Under the pieces are notes generated by a model that saw only the letters and a list, made by a program, of their open reading frames with translations, searched no databases and was not told the origin of the DNA. From Marinobacterium sp. xm-d-530 (GTDB taxonomy: Bacteria > Pseudomonadota > Gammaproteobacteria > Pseudomonadales > Balneatricaceae): a stretch of 64,000 bases of DNA. Both the position numbers and the translations under genes were made by a program. Shown one piece after another: positions 55,296 through 64,000 of this stretch. The stretch lies in contig NZ_WBYM01000005.1 in assembly GCF_013283365.1 (NCBI RefSeq), positions 62,001 through 126,000 of the forward strand, read 5' to 3'. Numbering within the stretch: the stretch's first letter is position 1; every line of letters begins with the position of its first letter.

Positions 55296-57563
55296 TTAAA
55301 GTTTACAAGCGCCGCCTTCACAGCCACCCATGTCATCGTGCTGATCTTTAGCACCGTCACGAGTGTTGTGGTAGTAAAGTGTCTTAACACCGTACTTGTA
55401 GGCAGTTAGAAGATCTTTCAACAACTGCTTCATTGGTACCTTCTCACCAGGGAACTTAGCCGGGTCATAGTTGGTGTTTGCAGAGATTGATTGGTCTACG
55501 AATTTCTGCATGATGCCGACCAACTGTAGGTAGCCTTCGTTGTCTGGGATTGACCACAAGAGTTCGTAGTTATCTTTCAGCTCTAAGTACTCAGGTACGA
55601 TCTGTTTCATCACACCATCTTTACTCGACTTAACCGAAACATAACCACGTGGTGGTTCAATGCCGTTGGTTGAGTTAGTTATCTGCGAAGAGGTCTCACA
55701 GGGCATCAACGCCGTAAGGGTGCTGTTACGCAGACCAAATTCACGGATATCTTCGCGAAGTGTCTCCCAGAAGTAGTTCAATGGCTCTTCGCAGAAGGTA
55801 TCAACTTCACGCTTGTAGGTGTCGATTGGCAGAATACCCTGAGCGTAGGTGGTCTCGTTGAATTTAGGACAGGCACCCAGCTCTTTTGCCAAGTTGTTTG
55901 ATGCCTTCAACAGGAAGTACTGAATCGCTTCAAAGGTACGGTGTACTAGGCCATTAGCACTGCCATCGGAGTAACGAACAGAGTTCTTCGCTAGGTAGTA
56001 AGCCATGTTGGTGACACCGACACCCAGAGTACGACGACCCATGGTTGCAGTGTATGCAGCTGGAACCGGGTAATCCTGGTAGTCCAACAGACTGTCTAGT
56101 GCACGAACAATCAACTCTGATAGCTCTTCTAGCTCATCTAAGTTCTCTAGTGCGCCAAGGTTGAACGCTGACAGTGTACAGAGAGCAATTTCACCGTCCG
56201 GATCATTCACCTCTTTCAAAGGCTTAGTTGGCAGCGCAATCTCAAGGCAGAGGTTGGACTGCTTAACCGGAGCCACAGTAGGATCGAACGGACTGTGCGT
56301 ATTACAGTGGTCCACGTTCTGAATGTAGATACGGCCAGTCGATGCACGCTCGGATGCAAGAATACCAAACAACTCAACCGCTTTGATCGTCTGTTTGCGG
56401 ATATTTGGATCCTGTTCGTACTGCTCGTAGAGACGCTCAAACTCATCTTGGTCAGCAAAGAACGCATCGTACAAACCAGGTACTTCGTGTGGGCTGAACA
56501 AGGTGATATTGCCGCCTTTGATCAAACGCTGGTACATCATTCGGTTGATCTGGACACCGTAATCTAGGTGACGGACACGATTCTCTTCGACACCACGGTT
56601 GTTCTTAAGAACCAACAGTGACTCCACTTCCAAGTGCCAGATTGGGTAGAACAGAGTCGCAGCACCCCCTCGCACACCCCCTTGTGAACAGCTTTTAACC
56701 GCTGTTTGGAAGTGTTTGTAGAAAGGAATACATCCAGTGTGGAAAGCTTCACCCTGACGGATTGGGCTACCTAGGGCACGGATGCTACCGGCATTGATAC
56801 CGATACCCGCACGCTGTGATACGTATTTAACGATCGAAGAGGCTGTCGCGTTGATTGAATCCAGACTGTCACCCGTTTCAATCAATACACAAGAGCTGAA
56901 CTGACGGGTCGGTGTACGAACGCCCGCCATAATCGGCGTCGGTAGCGACAGTTTAAACAGAGAACAGGCATCGTAGAAACGTTTTACATAGCCCAAACGC
57001 GTCTCTTGTGGGTATTTAGAGAAGAGACAAGCGGCTACCAACATGTAGAGCTGCTGTGGGCTCTCGTAAATCTTACCCGTAACACGGTTTTGTAGAAGGT
57101 ATTTACCCTCTAGCTGCTTAACTGCCGCGTAGCTGAAGTTCATGTCGCGATCATGAGCAAGGTAGTCATTCAGCTCATTGAATTCCGCTTCAGTGTAGTC
57201 TTCTAAAAGGTGCTTATCGTAACGACCGTCATTCACCATGGCTTGGACATGGGCAAATAGGTGGGGTGGTTCAAATTCACCGAAAGCTTTCTTGCGTAAG
57301 TGGAAGATCGCAAGGCGCGCAGCAAGGTATTGGTAATCAGGTGCCTCTTCTGAAATAAGATCGGCAGCCGCTTTGATTAGGGTCTCATGGATGTCTGATG
57401 TTGAGATACCCTCAAAGAATTGCATGTTGGCACTCAGCTCTACTTGAGAGACAGACACAGTCTTTAGACCGGTTGCAGCCCAAGTCACAACTTTGTGGAT
57501 CTTCTCTAGATCCAGTGACTCTTGGCTACCATCGCGTTTTGTGACCTTTAAACCCTGTTGCAT
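55296..57563 (-). CDS. nrdA: Class Ia ribonucleotide reductase, alpha subunit
   Basis: A 755-residue catalytic subunit (E. coli 761). The N-terminal ATP cone (LKVTKRDGSQESLDLEKIHK) gives dATP feedback. Active-site cysteines include the first in RQFSSCVLIETGDSLDS and the thiyl site in NLCLEIALPTKPL; C-terminal shuttle cysteines are in GGCEGGACKL. GTGGA precedes the ATG. It is first in the nrdA-nrdB-yfaE operon and is preceded by three NrdR boxes. Confidence 0.96.
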   Translation of the reverse strand: MQQGLKVTKRDGSQESLDLEKIHKVVTWAATGLKTVSVSQVELSANMQFFEGISTSDIHETLIKAAADLISEEAPDYQYLAARLAIFHLRKKAFGEFEPPHLFAHVQAMVNDGRYDKHLLEDYTEAEFNELNDYLAHDRDMNFSYAAVKQLEGKYLLQNRVTGKIYESPQQLYMLVAACLFSKYPQETRLGYVKRFYDACSLFKLSLPTPIMAGVRTPTRQFSSCVLIETGDSLDSINATASSIVKYVSQRAGIGINAGSIRALGSPIRQGEAFHTGCIPFYKHFQTAVKSCSQGGVRGGAATLFYPIWHLEVESLLVLKNNRGVEENRVRHLDYGVQINRMMYQRLIKGGNITLFSPHEVPGLYDAFFADQDEFERLYEQYEQDPNIRKQTIKAVELFGILASERASTGRIYIQNVDHCNTHSPFDPTVAPVKQSNLCLEIALPTKPLKEVNDPDGEIALCTLSAFNLGALENLDELEELSELIVRALDSLLDYQDYPVPAAYTATMGRRTLGVGVTNMAYYLAKNSVRYSDGSANGLVHRTFEAIQYFLLKASNNLAKELGACPKFNETTYAQGILPIDTYKREVDTFCEEPLNYFWETLREDIREFGLRNSTLTALMPCETSSQITNSTNGIEPPRGYVSVKSSKDGVMKQIVPEYLELKDNYELLWSIPDNEGYLQLVGIMQKFVDQSISANTNYDPAKFPGEKVPMKQLLKDLLTAYKYGVKTLYYHNTRDGAKDQHDDMGGCEGGACKL

Positions 57564-57633
57564 AACGACATTCCACTTCTTAGTCGGTGTTATTATTCGT
57601 GCTGCCTGAGGGTGCTGATCGCTACTTCACACA

Positions 57634-57714
57634 ACACTATATCTTGTGGTTGTCTATCCAACATAAATCACTATATATAGTTATTCGACAAACAACAGAC
57701 ACTAAATATAGTGA
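57634..57714 (-). promoter_or_regulatory. Three NrdR boxes upstream of nrdA
   Basis: ACACTATATCTTGTGG (57634-57649), TCACTATATATAGTTA (57668-57683) and ACACTAAATATAGTGA (57699-57714) match the NrdR consensus acaCwAtATaTwGtgt. The last two are spaced 31 bp start to start, the usual three-turn NrdR arrangement, and the first is 34 bp nearer the gene. The box nearest nrdA contains a TATAGT on the minus strand that may be the -10. From 57715 to 57876 nothing else is clear. Confidence 0.88.
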
Positions 57715-57876
57715 TCTAGACGAACTTTGCAATAGCAAATATGCGTCAGAAATTTCTTGACTTATTGGGCAAGGGGCGAAGATTCAGCTGTGGTGCGGGC
57801 TAGAAGAAAATAGATAATTTCGTCACATTTATATGACATTTTTATGTAAAGAAATGGGTTGTTATATAAGCGGTGA

Positions 57877-58830
57877 TTAGCGGGTTTGAATTGGCACTCT
57901 TAGCGTGAAAGTTGTGCCCTTATTTGGTGCGGAATCAACCAAAAGCTCACCCTGATGATGGCTAATAATGCCATAGGAGATGGATAGACCCAGCCCCGTA
58001 CCTTTACCAATATCCTTTGTTGTGTAGAAGGGTTCAAAAATACGTTGCTGTATCTCTTTGGTCATCCCTTTACCGTTATCGGCTATCGATATCTCAACCC
58101 AGCCTTGGTTCTCTTTGGACGTGATCTCTAAGGTTGGTTCACGCTGACCCTCAAGCGCTTGTGCTGCATTAACAAGAATATTTAAAAGGACCTGATTGAT
58201 CTCACCGGGGTTACAGAGCACTGGAGGAATCTCTTCAAGAGAGAGGTTGACCCGCGTGTTGGCACTGATCTGGTTGTTAATCAATTTAAGGGTACTTCGA
58301 ATTCCCTCATTAAGATCGGCTTCTGTTCTAACCTGAGCATCCATTCGAGCAAAGCTTCTTAAGTTGCGAACGATCTCCTTCACCCTCTGGACACCGTCAT
58401 TGGTATCAGAAACCAACTCATCTAATTCATCGGTGAAATATTCAAGATCTTCCTCTTCAAGGAACTTGAACACACGCTCAGCAAACGCAGGTCGTTCAGA
58501 TTCATCTACCGCTAGAGATTCGATCAATAGAGGATAGAGTTTAGCGATGGCGTCACTGTGCTGACCCAAGGTGTCTACATTAGAGTGAACAAACGACAGC
58601 GGGTTGTTAATCTCGTGTGCCACGCCAGAGACAAGCGTACCAAGCGTAGCCAACTTTTCAGATCGAATCAGTGCATCTTGCTGCGCTTTTAACTGAACCA
58701 AAGAGGCTTCGAGCTCCTGGTTTTTTAGAAACAGCTCACGCGAACGAGTCTCCAGCACATCTTCTGCTGCAAGACGCGCTTTACGTTCTCGTTCATACGC
58801 TTGTTTGTACAGCTCTAACTCTTCAGACAT
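57877..58830 (-). CDS. Cytoplasmic histidine kinase paired with H-NOX
   Basis: A 317-residue soluble kinase without membrane helices. Residues ~5-60 form a charged coiled coil, the phosphoacceptor is H72 in LVSGVAHEINNPLSFVHSN, and the ATPase domain has ADNGKGMTKEI and GKGTGLGLSISYGII. Its start codon lies inside the 3' end of the H-NOX gene (8-nt overlap), the usual arrangement for NO-responsive H-NOX/kinase pairs, in which NO-bound H-NOX inhibits the kinase. The target regulator is not in the window. HEINNPLSFVHSNVDTL closely resembles the HEVNNPLSIVRSNIDTL box of the kinase at 16.9 kb. Confidence 0.87.
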   Translation of the reverse strand: MSEELELYKQAYERERKARLAAEDVLETRSRELFLKNQELEASLVQLKAQQDALIRSEKLATLGTLVSGVAHEINNPLSFVHSNVDTLGQHSDAIAKLYPLLIESLAVDESERPAFAERVFKFLEEEDLEYFTDELDELVSDTNDGVQRVKEIVRNLRSFARMDAQVRTEADLNEGIRSTLKLINNQISANTRVNLSLEEIPPVLCNPGEINQVLLNILVNAAQALEGQREPTLEITSKENQGWVEISIADNGKGMTKEIQQRIFEPFYTTKDIGKGTGLGLSISYGIISHHQGELLVDSAPNKGTTFTLRVPIQTR

Positions 58831-59365
58831 TCACTTTACTTATGCTGAGTTCGCAGTGGTCAGACTCTCTGTGCATACAGATATCGTGCTCAATATTGAT
58901 AGGGGTTTGATAGTAAGTGGCCGCCCCCTGGATTAACCCCTCTGCCAAAATACAGAGTTTTCGCGGCGAACGATAGTTCATTACCAGTCGATTGTTGTCA
59001 CCATTGGCGCAATCAATTGTCGGAAGGTTAGCCTCTGTGTAGAGTTTTTGTACCTCTAAGTGAATCACAGGCTCGATACTTTTCAAGAAACCAAAAAGAT
59101 CGCCCTCAGCTTCAACAAACATAGGGTAACGTTCCGCCAGCTTAGCAAACATGAAATCACCAAAACTGCGAATCACATCCTCTAGGGGAATATCGAGCGC
59201 CTGTTGGACTTCATGAACAATCTTAAAGAGTTCGGCATCTTCATAGGTATCCACTGAAATATAGCTACCCTCAACGCCGGCCCTATTAAGAAGCTGTTGC
59301 CAGAGAACAACACCGCCCTTTTCCACTACCATATCCTCAAGGATATTAAACACTACACCTTTCAT
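58823..59365 (-). CDS. H-NOX heme nitric oxide sensor
   Basis: A 180-residue heme-binding NO sensor. The proximal heme ligand is H102 in EPVIHLEVQKLY and the propionate-binding motif is Y131-x-S133-x-R135 in MNYRSPRKLC, both at the canonical positions. The N-terminus MKGVVFNILEDMVVEKGG is diagnostic. In other bacteria such proteins regulate biofilm, quorum sensing or motility through a partner kinase. It is translated with the downstream kinase. The distal pocket lacks an obvious H-bonding tyrosine of the O2-binding type, so NO selectivity is inferred. Confidence 0.93.
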   Translation of the reverse strand: MKGVVFNILEDMVVEKGGVVLWQQLLNRAGVEGSYISVDTYEDAELFKIVHEVQQALDIPLEDVIRSFGDFMFAKLAERYPMFVEAEGDLFGFLKSIEPVIHLEVQKLYTEANLPTIDCANGDNNRLVMNYRSPRKLCILAEGLIQGAATYYQTPINIEHDICMHRESDHCELSISKVNV

Positions 59366-59456
59366 TAATGATTTCTCTTTAAGCCCTATATGACAATTAG
59401 GTAATTAATGTGTTCAGTGTAGAACAGTTTTGAAAAGTTGCTAGGTAATCTCAGAT

Positions 59457-60806
59457 TTATCTTAAGACCAGATAAAACATTGAGCGGCCACGCTGAAGTT
59501 GAATCAATAACTGATTGGCACTGCCAGAGAGTTCACGCTGGAGATCCTCTAGGGTTCGAACCGAACGTCGATTGATAGAGACAACAAGATCACCAGCGAC
59601 CAACCCTGCCCGAGCGGCCCGACTTCCCTCTTCAACACCTTTGACCTGAACCCCTCTGCCACTGATCACTGGCTCAAAGACGGCACCGGACAGTAACGGA
59701 TGAAGAGCCCCCTGTTCTGGATCAGATTTAGGTTGTTGATAGGCGACGATCAGCTTGGCGGATCGCGGCTCAGCATTGCGCAGTAGCTCCAGCTTTAGTT
59801 GATCCCCTTCGGCTGCAAATGCTACGGCGTTAAGAATGGTAGCCGCTGAGATCAGCGCTCTACCATCCAGTGCGGTAATGATGTCGCCGACTTGAAGACC
59901 GGCACGATCAGCAGGAGAGCCCATAATCACCTCTGAAACGATCACACCGTTTTGCTGATTATCAAGCCCAAACGCCTGACGTAAATCAGCGGTTAGCGGT
60001 TGCACCGAAAGCCCTGCCCAGCCACGTGTCACGCGACCCTCTTCAATCAATTGATCAGCAACACGTCGTGCCATATTACTGGGGATTGCAAAGCCTATTC
60101 CGACATTTCCTCCGCTTGGCGCAATAATGGCAGTATTAACACCCACCAGGTCTCCACTCAAATCGACTAGAGCACCACCGGAGTTGCCGGGGTTGATAGA
60201 GGCGTCGGTCTGAATGAAGTTTTCATAACCCTCAATACCCAAACCTGAACGCCCTAACGCACTGACAACACCCGTTGTGATGGTCTGCCCAAGCCCAAAG
60301 GGGTTACCGATCGCCACAACAAAATCACCGACTCTGAGTGACGAGGAGTCGCGGATCGATAATTCACTCAATCCCGTGGCATCGATATCCAATACCGCAA
60401 TGTCCACTTCAGGGTCGGCCCCAATCAAACGGGCTTTAAAACTGCGCCCATCGGTAAGACCAATCTGTACCTCGTCAGCCCCTTTAATGACGTGATAGTT
60501 GGTAATGATCGTACCCTGCTCGGCATCGACAATCACACCAGAACCGGCACTGCTCTGACTGCGGCGCTGTTGCGGAAAGGCATCTCTGGGAATGTTGAAA
60601 AAGCGTTGAAAAAAGGGATCGTTCAACAGTGGGTTGATGATTTGTCGGGTCGAGAAGGTCGAGATGTTGACGACTGCTGGATTCACCCTCTCCAACATAG
60701 GGGCAATAGAGGGCAAAGATTGCCCCTGCGAGTCACTGACCGGCAAGCCAGCCTGACTCACTGAGCTTATCAATAGAGAAAAAAACCAAACAACCGCAAT
60801 CCGCAT
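59457..60806 (-). CDS. degQ: Periplasmic Do-like serine protease (DegQ/DegP family)
   Basis: A 449-residue HtrA protease. Signal peptide MRIAVVWFFSLLISSVSQAG; catalytic His in IITNYHVIKG, Asp in EVDIAVLDID, Ser in INPGNSGGALVDLSG. Two PDZ domains follow: one from ~270 (GWAGLSVQPL...GVIVSEVIMGSPADRAG) and one at the C-terminus (GVQVKGVEEGSRAARAG). The LA loop is short, as in DegQ rather than DegP. The ATG eight bases after AAAGG is preferred over an upstream GTG. It degrades or refolds damaged envelope proteins. Confidence 0.92.
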   Translation of the reverse strand: MRIAVVWFFSLLISSVSQAGLPVSDSQGQSLPSIAPMLERVNPAVVNISTFSTRQIINPLLNDPFFQRFFNIPRDAFPQQRRSQSSAGSGVIVDAEQGTIITNYHVIKGADEVQIGLTDGRSFKARLIGADPEVDIAVLDIDATGLSELSIRDSSSLRVGDFVVAIGNPFGLGQTITTGVVSALGRSGLGIEGYENFIQTDASINPGNSGGALVDLSGDLVGVNTAIIAPSGGNVGIGFAIPSNMARRVADQLIEEGRVTRGWAGLSVQPLTADLRQAFGLDNQQNGVIVSEVIMGSPADRAGLQVGDIITALDGRALISAATILNAVAFAAEGDQLKLELLRNAEPRSAKLIVAYQQPKSDPEQGALHPLLSGAVFEPVISGRGVQVKGVEEGSRAARAGLVAGDLVVSINRRSVRTLEDLQRELSGSANQLLIQLQRGRSMFYLVLR

Positions 60807-60881
60807 AACAGACACCTTTAATCGATATACTTAATTAATAGGAGCAGATCGTTGTTAATTCAAGCTGAAGGTGACGGATTA

Positions 60882-60975
60882 AAGGGGTCAGACCCCGTTT
60901 TAGCTCACTGTTGGAGCGGTCTTGAAAAGGCCGCGATCGGAAGAAAATCGCCTCATCTTCGATAAGGCTCCAACC
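60882..60975. repeat. REP-like cluster: E-half, A and B copies
   Basis: GGGGTCAGACCCC (60882-60897), family A (plus, 60909-60937) and family B (minus, 60947-60975), the latter ending 3 bp from the ubiF stop codon. This is the only A/B block found after 27 kb. Confidence 0.82.
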
Positions 60976-60977
60976 GT

Positions 60978-62195
60978 TTAAAACCGATCAATCCCTGAAG
61001 CGATTCTTAGCGCTTTTACGCGTGCGGGTTTGGCAGCACCTGCAATACCTAGCATTAGATTGCGTACCAATTTGAGGGGCTTTTTCTGATTACTGAAGAG
61101 GCGATAGAAGAGATCCATCGATTGCATCATCAATAGATTAGCGTTGCGGCGTTTCTGTTCGTAGCGTTTAAGTACATCAACTGAGCTGATCGACTCATTT
61201 CGAGACAGCGCATCATGAATTACCTCTGAAAACGCAACGACATCCTGAAATCCTAAATTAACCCCCTGACCGGCTAATGGATTGATCTGGTGTGCAGCAT
61301 CCCCCAGAAGAGCAACGCCCTCGTCCACATAGCGCTGGGCATGCAGACGGCGCAGCGGAAAACTGGCTCTTGCTTGAATCGATTTGATGCCACCCAATCG
61401 ATTTGGGAAATTGGCTTCGATGGTCGTTTTAAGTTGATCGAACTCCATCGACATCAACTGCTGTACCCGCTCAGGCGCGTCGTACCAAACCAAGGATGCA
61501 TTCGATCCTGGCAGAGGCAGTAGCGCTCTTGGGCCCGATGGGAAGAACTGCTGCCAAGTAATATCCTGTTGCGGCAACAGCGTCTCAACGTTAATGACCA
61601 TGGCCATCTGCTCGTAGTCCCACTGATGTGCGCCTAATGCAGCCGCATCACGCACCATTGACTGCCCACCATCCGCGGCTATCACCAGAGGGGTCATTAA
61701 CGACTTACCCGAATCGAGTTCTATGATGGTCGATGCCGCCGAGTAGTCGATCCGCTCAACCCCGTCAGTGATTAAACTGATATTACTCTGGCCACTCAAT
61801 TGATCTAGTAGCGCCCGTTGAACCAGACGGTTCTCAACTATGTAGCCCAGCTCGGACATTGAGATCTCTTGGGCAGAGAATTCTGTTGCTAAATTACGTG
61901 CTGCTTGACCTGCTAGACCTGGCGCATCTTCATCCATCTCCCAAACGCGCATGCGTTGATAGGGACAAGCTCGCCAAGAGAGAATGGGCTGCCAAGCACC
62001 TAATTGATCCAACAGATCGATAGAGGCAGGACTTAAAGCAGAGACGCGCAAGTCCATAGGTTGATCAGCGCTGAAGGCCTCAGGCAGAGAGCGCTCTAGT
62101 AGAGCGATATTAAGTTGGGTATCGGCTAGAGACAGAGCCACCGCAGCACCGACCATGCCGCCGCCAACGATGACTAGATCAAATCTACCTTCCAT
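60978..62195 (-). CDS. ubiF: Ubiquinone C6-hydroxylase, UbiF type
   Basis: FAD-dependent monooxygenase of ubiquinone synthesis, 405 residues. FAD dinucleotide motif DLVIVGGGMVGAAVALSLA; second FAD motif GVALLGDAAHQINPLAGQG. Close agreement with E. coli UbiF in ITWQQFFPSGPRALLPLPG, ASLVWYDAPERVQQL and MQSMDLFYRLFSN favours the C6 hydroxylase over UbiH or UbiI. It is 20 bp after serS on the same strand, so it may be in the rarA-crcB-serS-ubiF transcript. Confidence 0.85.
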   Translation of the reverse strand: MEGRFDLVIVGGGMVGAAVALSLADTQLNIALLERSLPEAFSADQPMDLRVSALSPASIDLLDQLGAWQPILSWRACPYQRMRVWEMDEDAPGLAGQAARNLATEFSAQEISMSELGYIVENRLVQRALLDQLSGQSNISLITDGVERIDYSAASTIIELDSGKSLMTPLVIAADGGQSMVRDAAALGAHQWDYEQMAMVINVETLLPQQDITWQQFFPSGPRALLPLPGSNASLVWYDAPERVQQLMSMEFDQLKTTIEANFPNRLGGIKSIQARASFPLRRLHAQRYVDEGVALLGDAAHQINPLAGQGVNLGFQDVVAFSEVIHDALSRNESISSVDVLKRYEQKRRNANLLMMQSMDLFYRLFSNQKKPLKLVRNLMLGIAGAAKPARVKALRIASGIDRF

Positions 62196-62215
62196 CTCTA
62201 ACCTACCCGATTCGA

Positions 62216-63499
<1,284 letters not shown>

Positions 63500-63518
63500 T
63501 CAAATATCCTTACAAAAT

Positions 63519-63890
63519 TTATAGCAGTCGAGTAAACCAAATGGCAGCAGAAAGTGCTGCGACTGATAATACGACGGACAATAGTACATAAAAGATGGCT
63601 GCCGTTACATGACCTTCGTTAATCAAGGTAACAGTTTCCAGCGAAAATGTAGAAAAAGTGGTGAAAGCCCCCAAAAAACCGGTCATTAACAGCGGGCGCA
63701 TCTCAGGTGGCAACTTAGCTCGCTCCATCACCAAAACAAACAGCACCCCCATTAACAACGAACCAACAACGTTAGCCGTTAGGGTACCTACCGGTAACTT
63801 TTGATCAGCACTGTTGAGCCAACCACTCAACCAATAACGAGCCATCGCCCCCAGAGCACCCCCTAAAGCAACACTTAATAGATGGACCAT
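63519..63890 (-). CDS. crcB: Fluoride ion channel CrcB/Fluc
   Basis: A 123-residue inner-membrane protein with four helices that acts as a dual-topology dimer exporting fluoride. Signature blocks are GGALGAMARYWLSG, GTLTANVVGSLLMGVL (pore Asn) and GFLGAFTTFSTFSLE (Phe box). The ATG overlaps the rarA stop (TGATG) with AAGGAG upstream, implying coupling to rarA. No fluoride riboswitch would be expected inside the rarA gene, and none is seen. Confidence 0.92.
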   Translation of the reverse strand: MVHLLSVALGGALGAMARYWLSGWLNSADQKLPVGTLTANVVGSLLMGVLFVLVMERAKLPPEMRPLLMTGFLGAFTTFSTFSLETVTLINEGHVTAAIFYVLLSVVLSVAALSAAIWFTRLL

Positions 63891-64000
63891 CAACTACTCT
63901 CCTTAGGGTAACGCTTAGTCGGACTGGCTTGATCAGCCGCTTGTAAGCGGCGCATCTTCTCACTCAGTTTAATCTCTAAACCACGCTCTTCAGGATGATA
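63890..64000 (-). CDS. rarA: Replication-associated recombination protein A, C-terminal end only
   Basis: Only the last 36 codons and stop are in the window. RGLEIKLSEKMRRLQAAD and SPTKRYPK match the C-terminal end of RarA/MgsA AAA+ ATPases (typically RGLExKIxEKLxxLRxxD then KRY). The position directly upstream of crcB-serS also fits the usual gene order. The catalytic domains lie outside. Confidence 0.8.
   Translation of the reverse strand, partial: YHPEERGLEIKLSEKMRRLQAADQASPTKRYPKESS

Overview
The window is chromosomal DNA of a free-living, probably marine gammaproteobacterium of Oceanospirillales type. The evidence is gene content and order: tig-clpP-clpX, glnS/cysS, rarA-crcB-serS, AcnB of exactly the Escherichia coli length, class Ia nrdA-nrdB-yfaE with NrdR boxes, the TrpR repressor, a Pseudomonas-length LeuA, UbiF, RadD and an H-NOX gas sensor. 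No phage, plasmid, insertion sequence, integrase or CRISPR array is visible, so the core is ordinary and densely coded. What is unusual sits in the intergenic DNA and in a few signalling genes.

Layout. 1-5 kb: edge of an exopolysaccharide/nucleotide-sugar locus (partial sugar transferase-like protein, ugd, manC) and a trehalase. 5-8 kb: a GNAT-nitrilase fusion, a HopJ-family protein and a ThiK-like kinase. 8-11.4 kb: thiBPQ thiamine ABC importer. 11.6-16.9 kb: quinone reductase, DUF4198 protein, HupE/UreJ protein, class V aminotransferase, EamA exporter. 16.9-21.4 kb: a signalling island of two related membrane histidine kinases, one a hybrid, with a PhnD-like periplasmic binding protein but no transporter. 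21.6-24 kb: Na+/Ca2+ antiporter, tRNA-Ser(GGA) preceded by duplicated pieces of itself, YebC/YeeN regulator. 24-26.4 kb: trpR-trpE-trpG. 26.5-34.9 kb: gcvP, leuA, an Lrp regulator, a degenerate MBL-fold protein, radD, a DUF2788 protein. 35-39.2 kb: kdsA, a Sel1 protein, trpS, yaaA. 39.3-42.7 kb: clpX, clpP, tig. 42.9-43.4 kb: tRNA-Arg-His-Leu-Leu. 43.8-49.8 kb: cysS, a lipoprotein gene, glnS, ppiB, lpxH, miaE. 50-52.6 kb: acnB. 52.9-57.6 kb: DUF1415 gene and the ribonucleotide reductase operon. 57.9-60.8 kb: H-NOX/kinase pair and a DegQ-type protease. 61-64 kb: ubiF, serS, crcB and the end of rarA.

Intergenic repeats. Most 3' intergenic gaps hold short hairpin repeats of at least five families, named A-E here. 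A, B and D carry a GGAG or GTAGGAG head before an imperfect hairpin, the layout of REP elements moved by RAYT transposases; C forms roughly 100-bp composite inverted pairs; E is a GGTCTGACC palindrome. A and B dominate the first 27 kb and recur at 61 kb; C and D dominate 34-53 kb. No RAYT gene lies in the window.

Most noteworthy: the tRNA-Ser leader (two 60-bp partial duplications flanking a 77-nt run of four hairpins); ClpP with a 12-residue insertion between its catalytic His and Asp; the PhnD-like protein with paired kinases; the exact 49-bp tandem REP array; and a TrpR-type operator abutting the trpR start codon.
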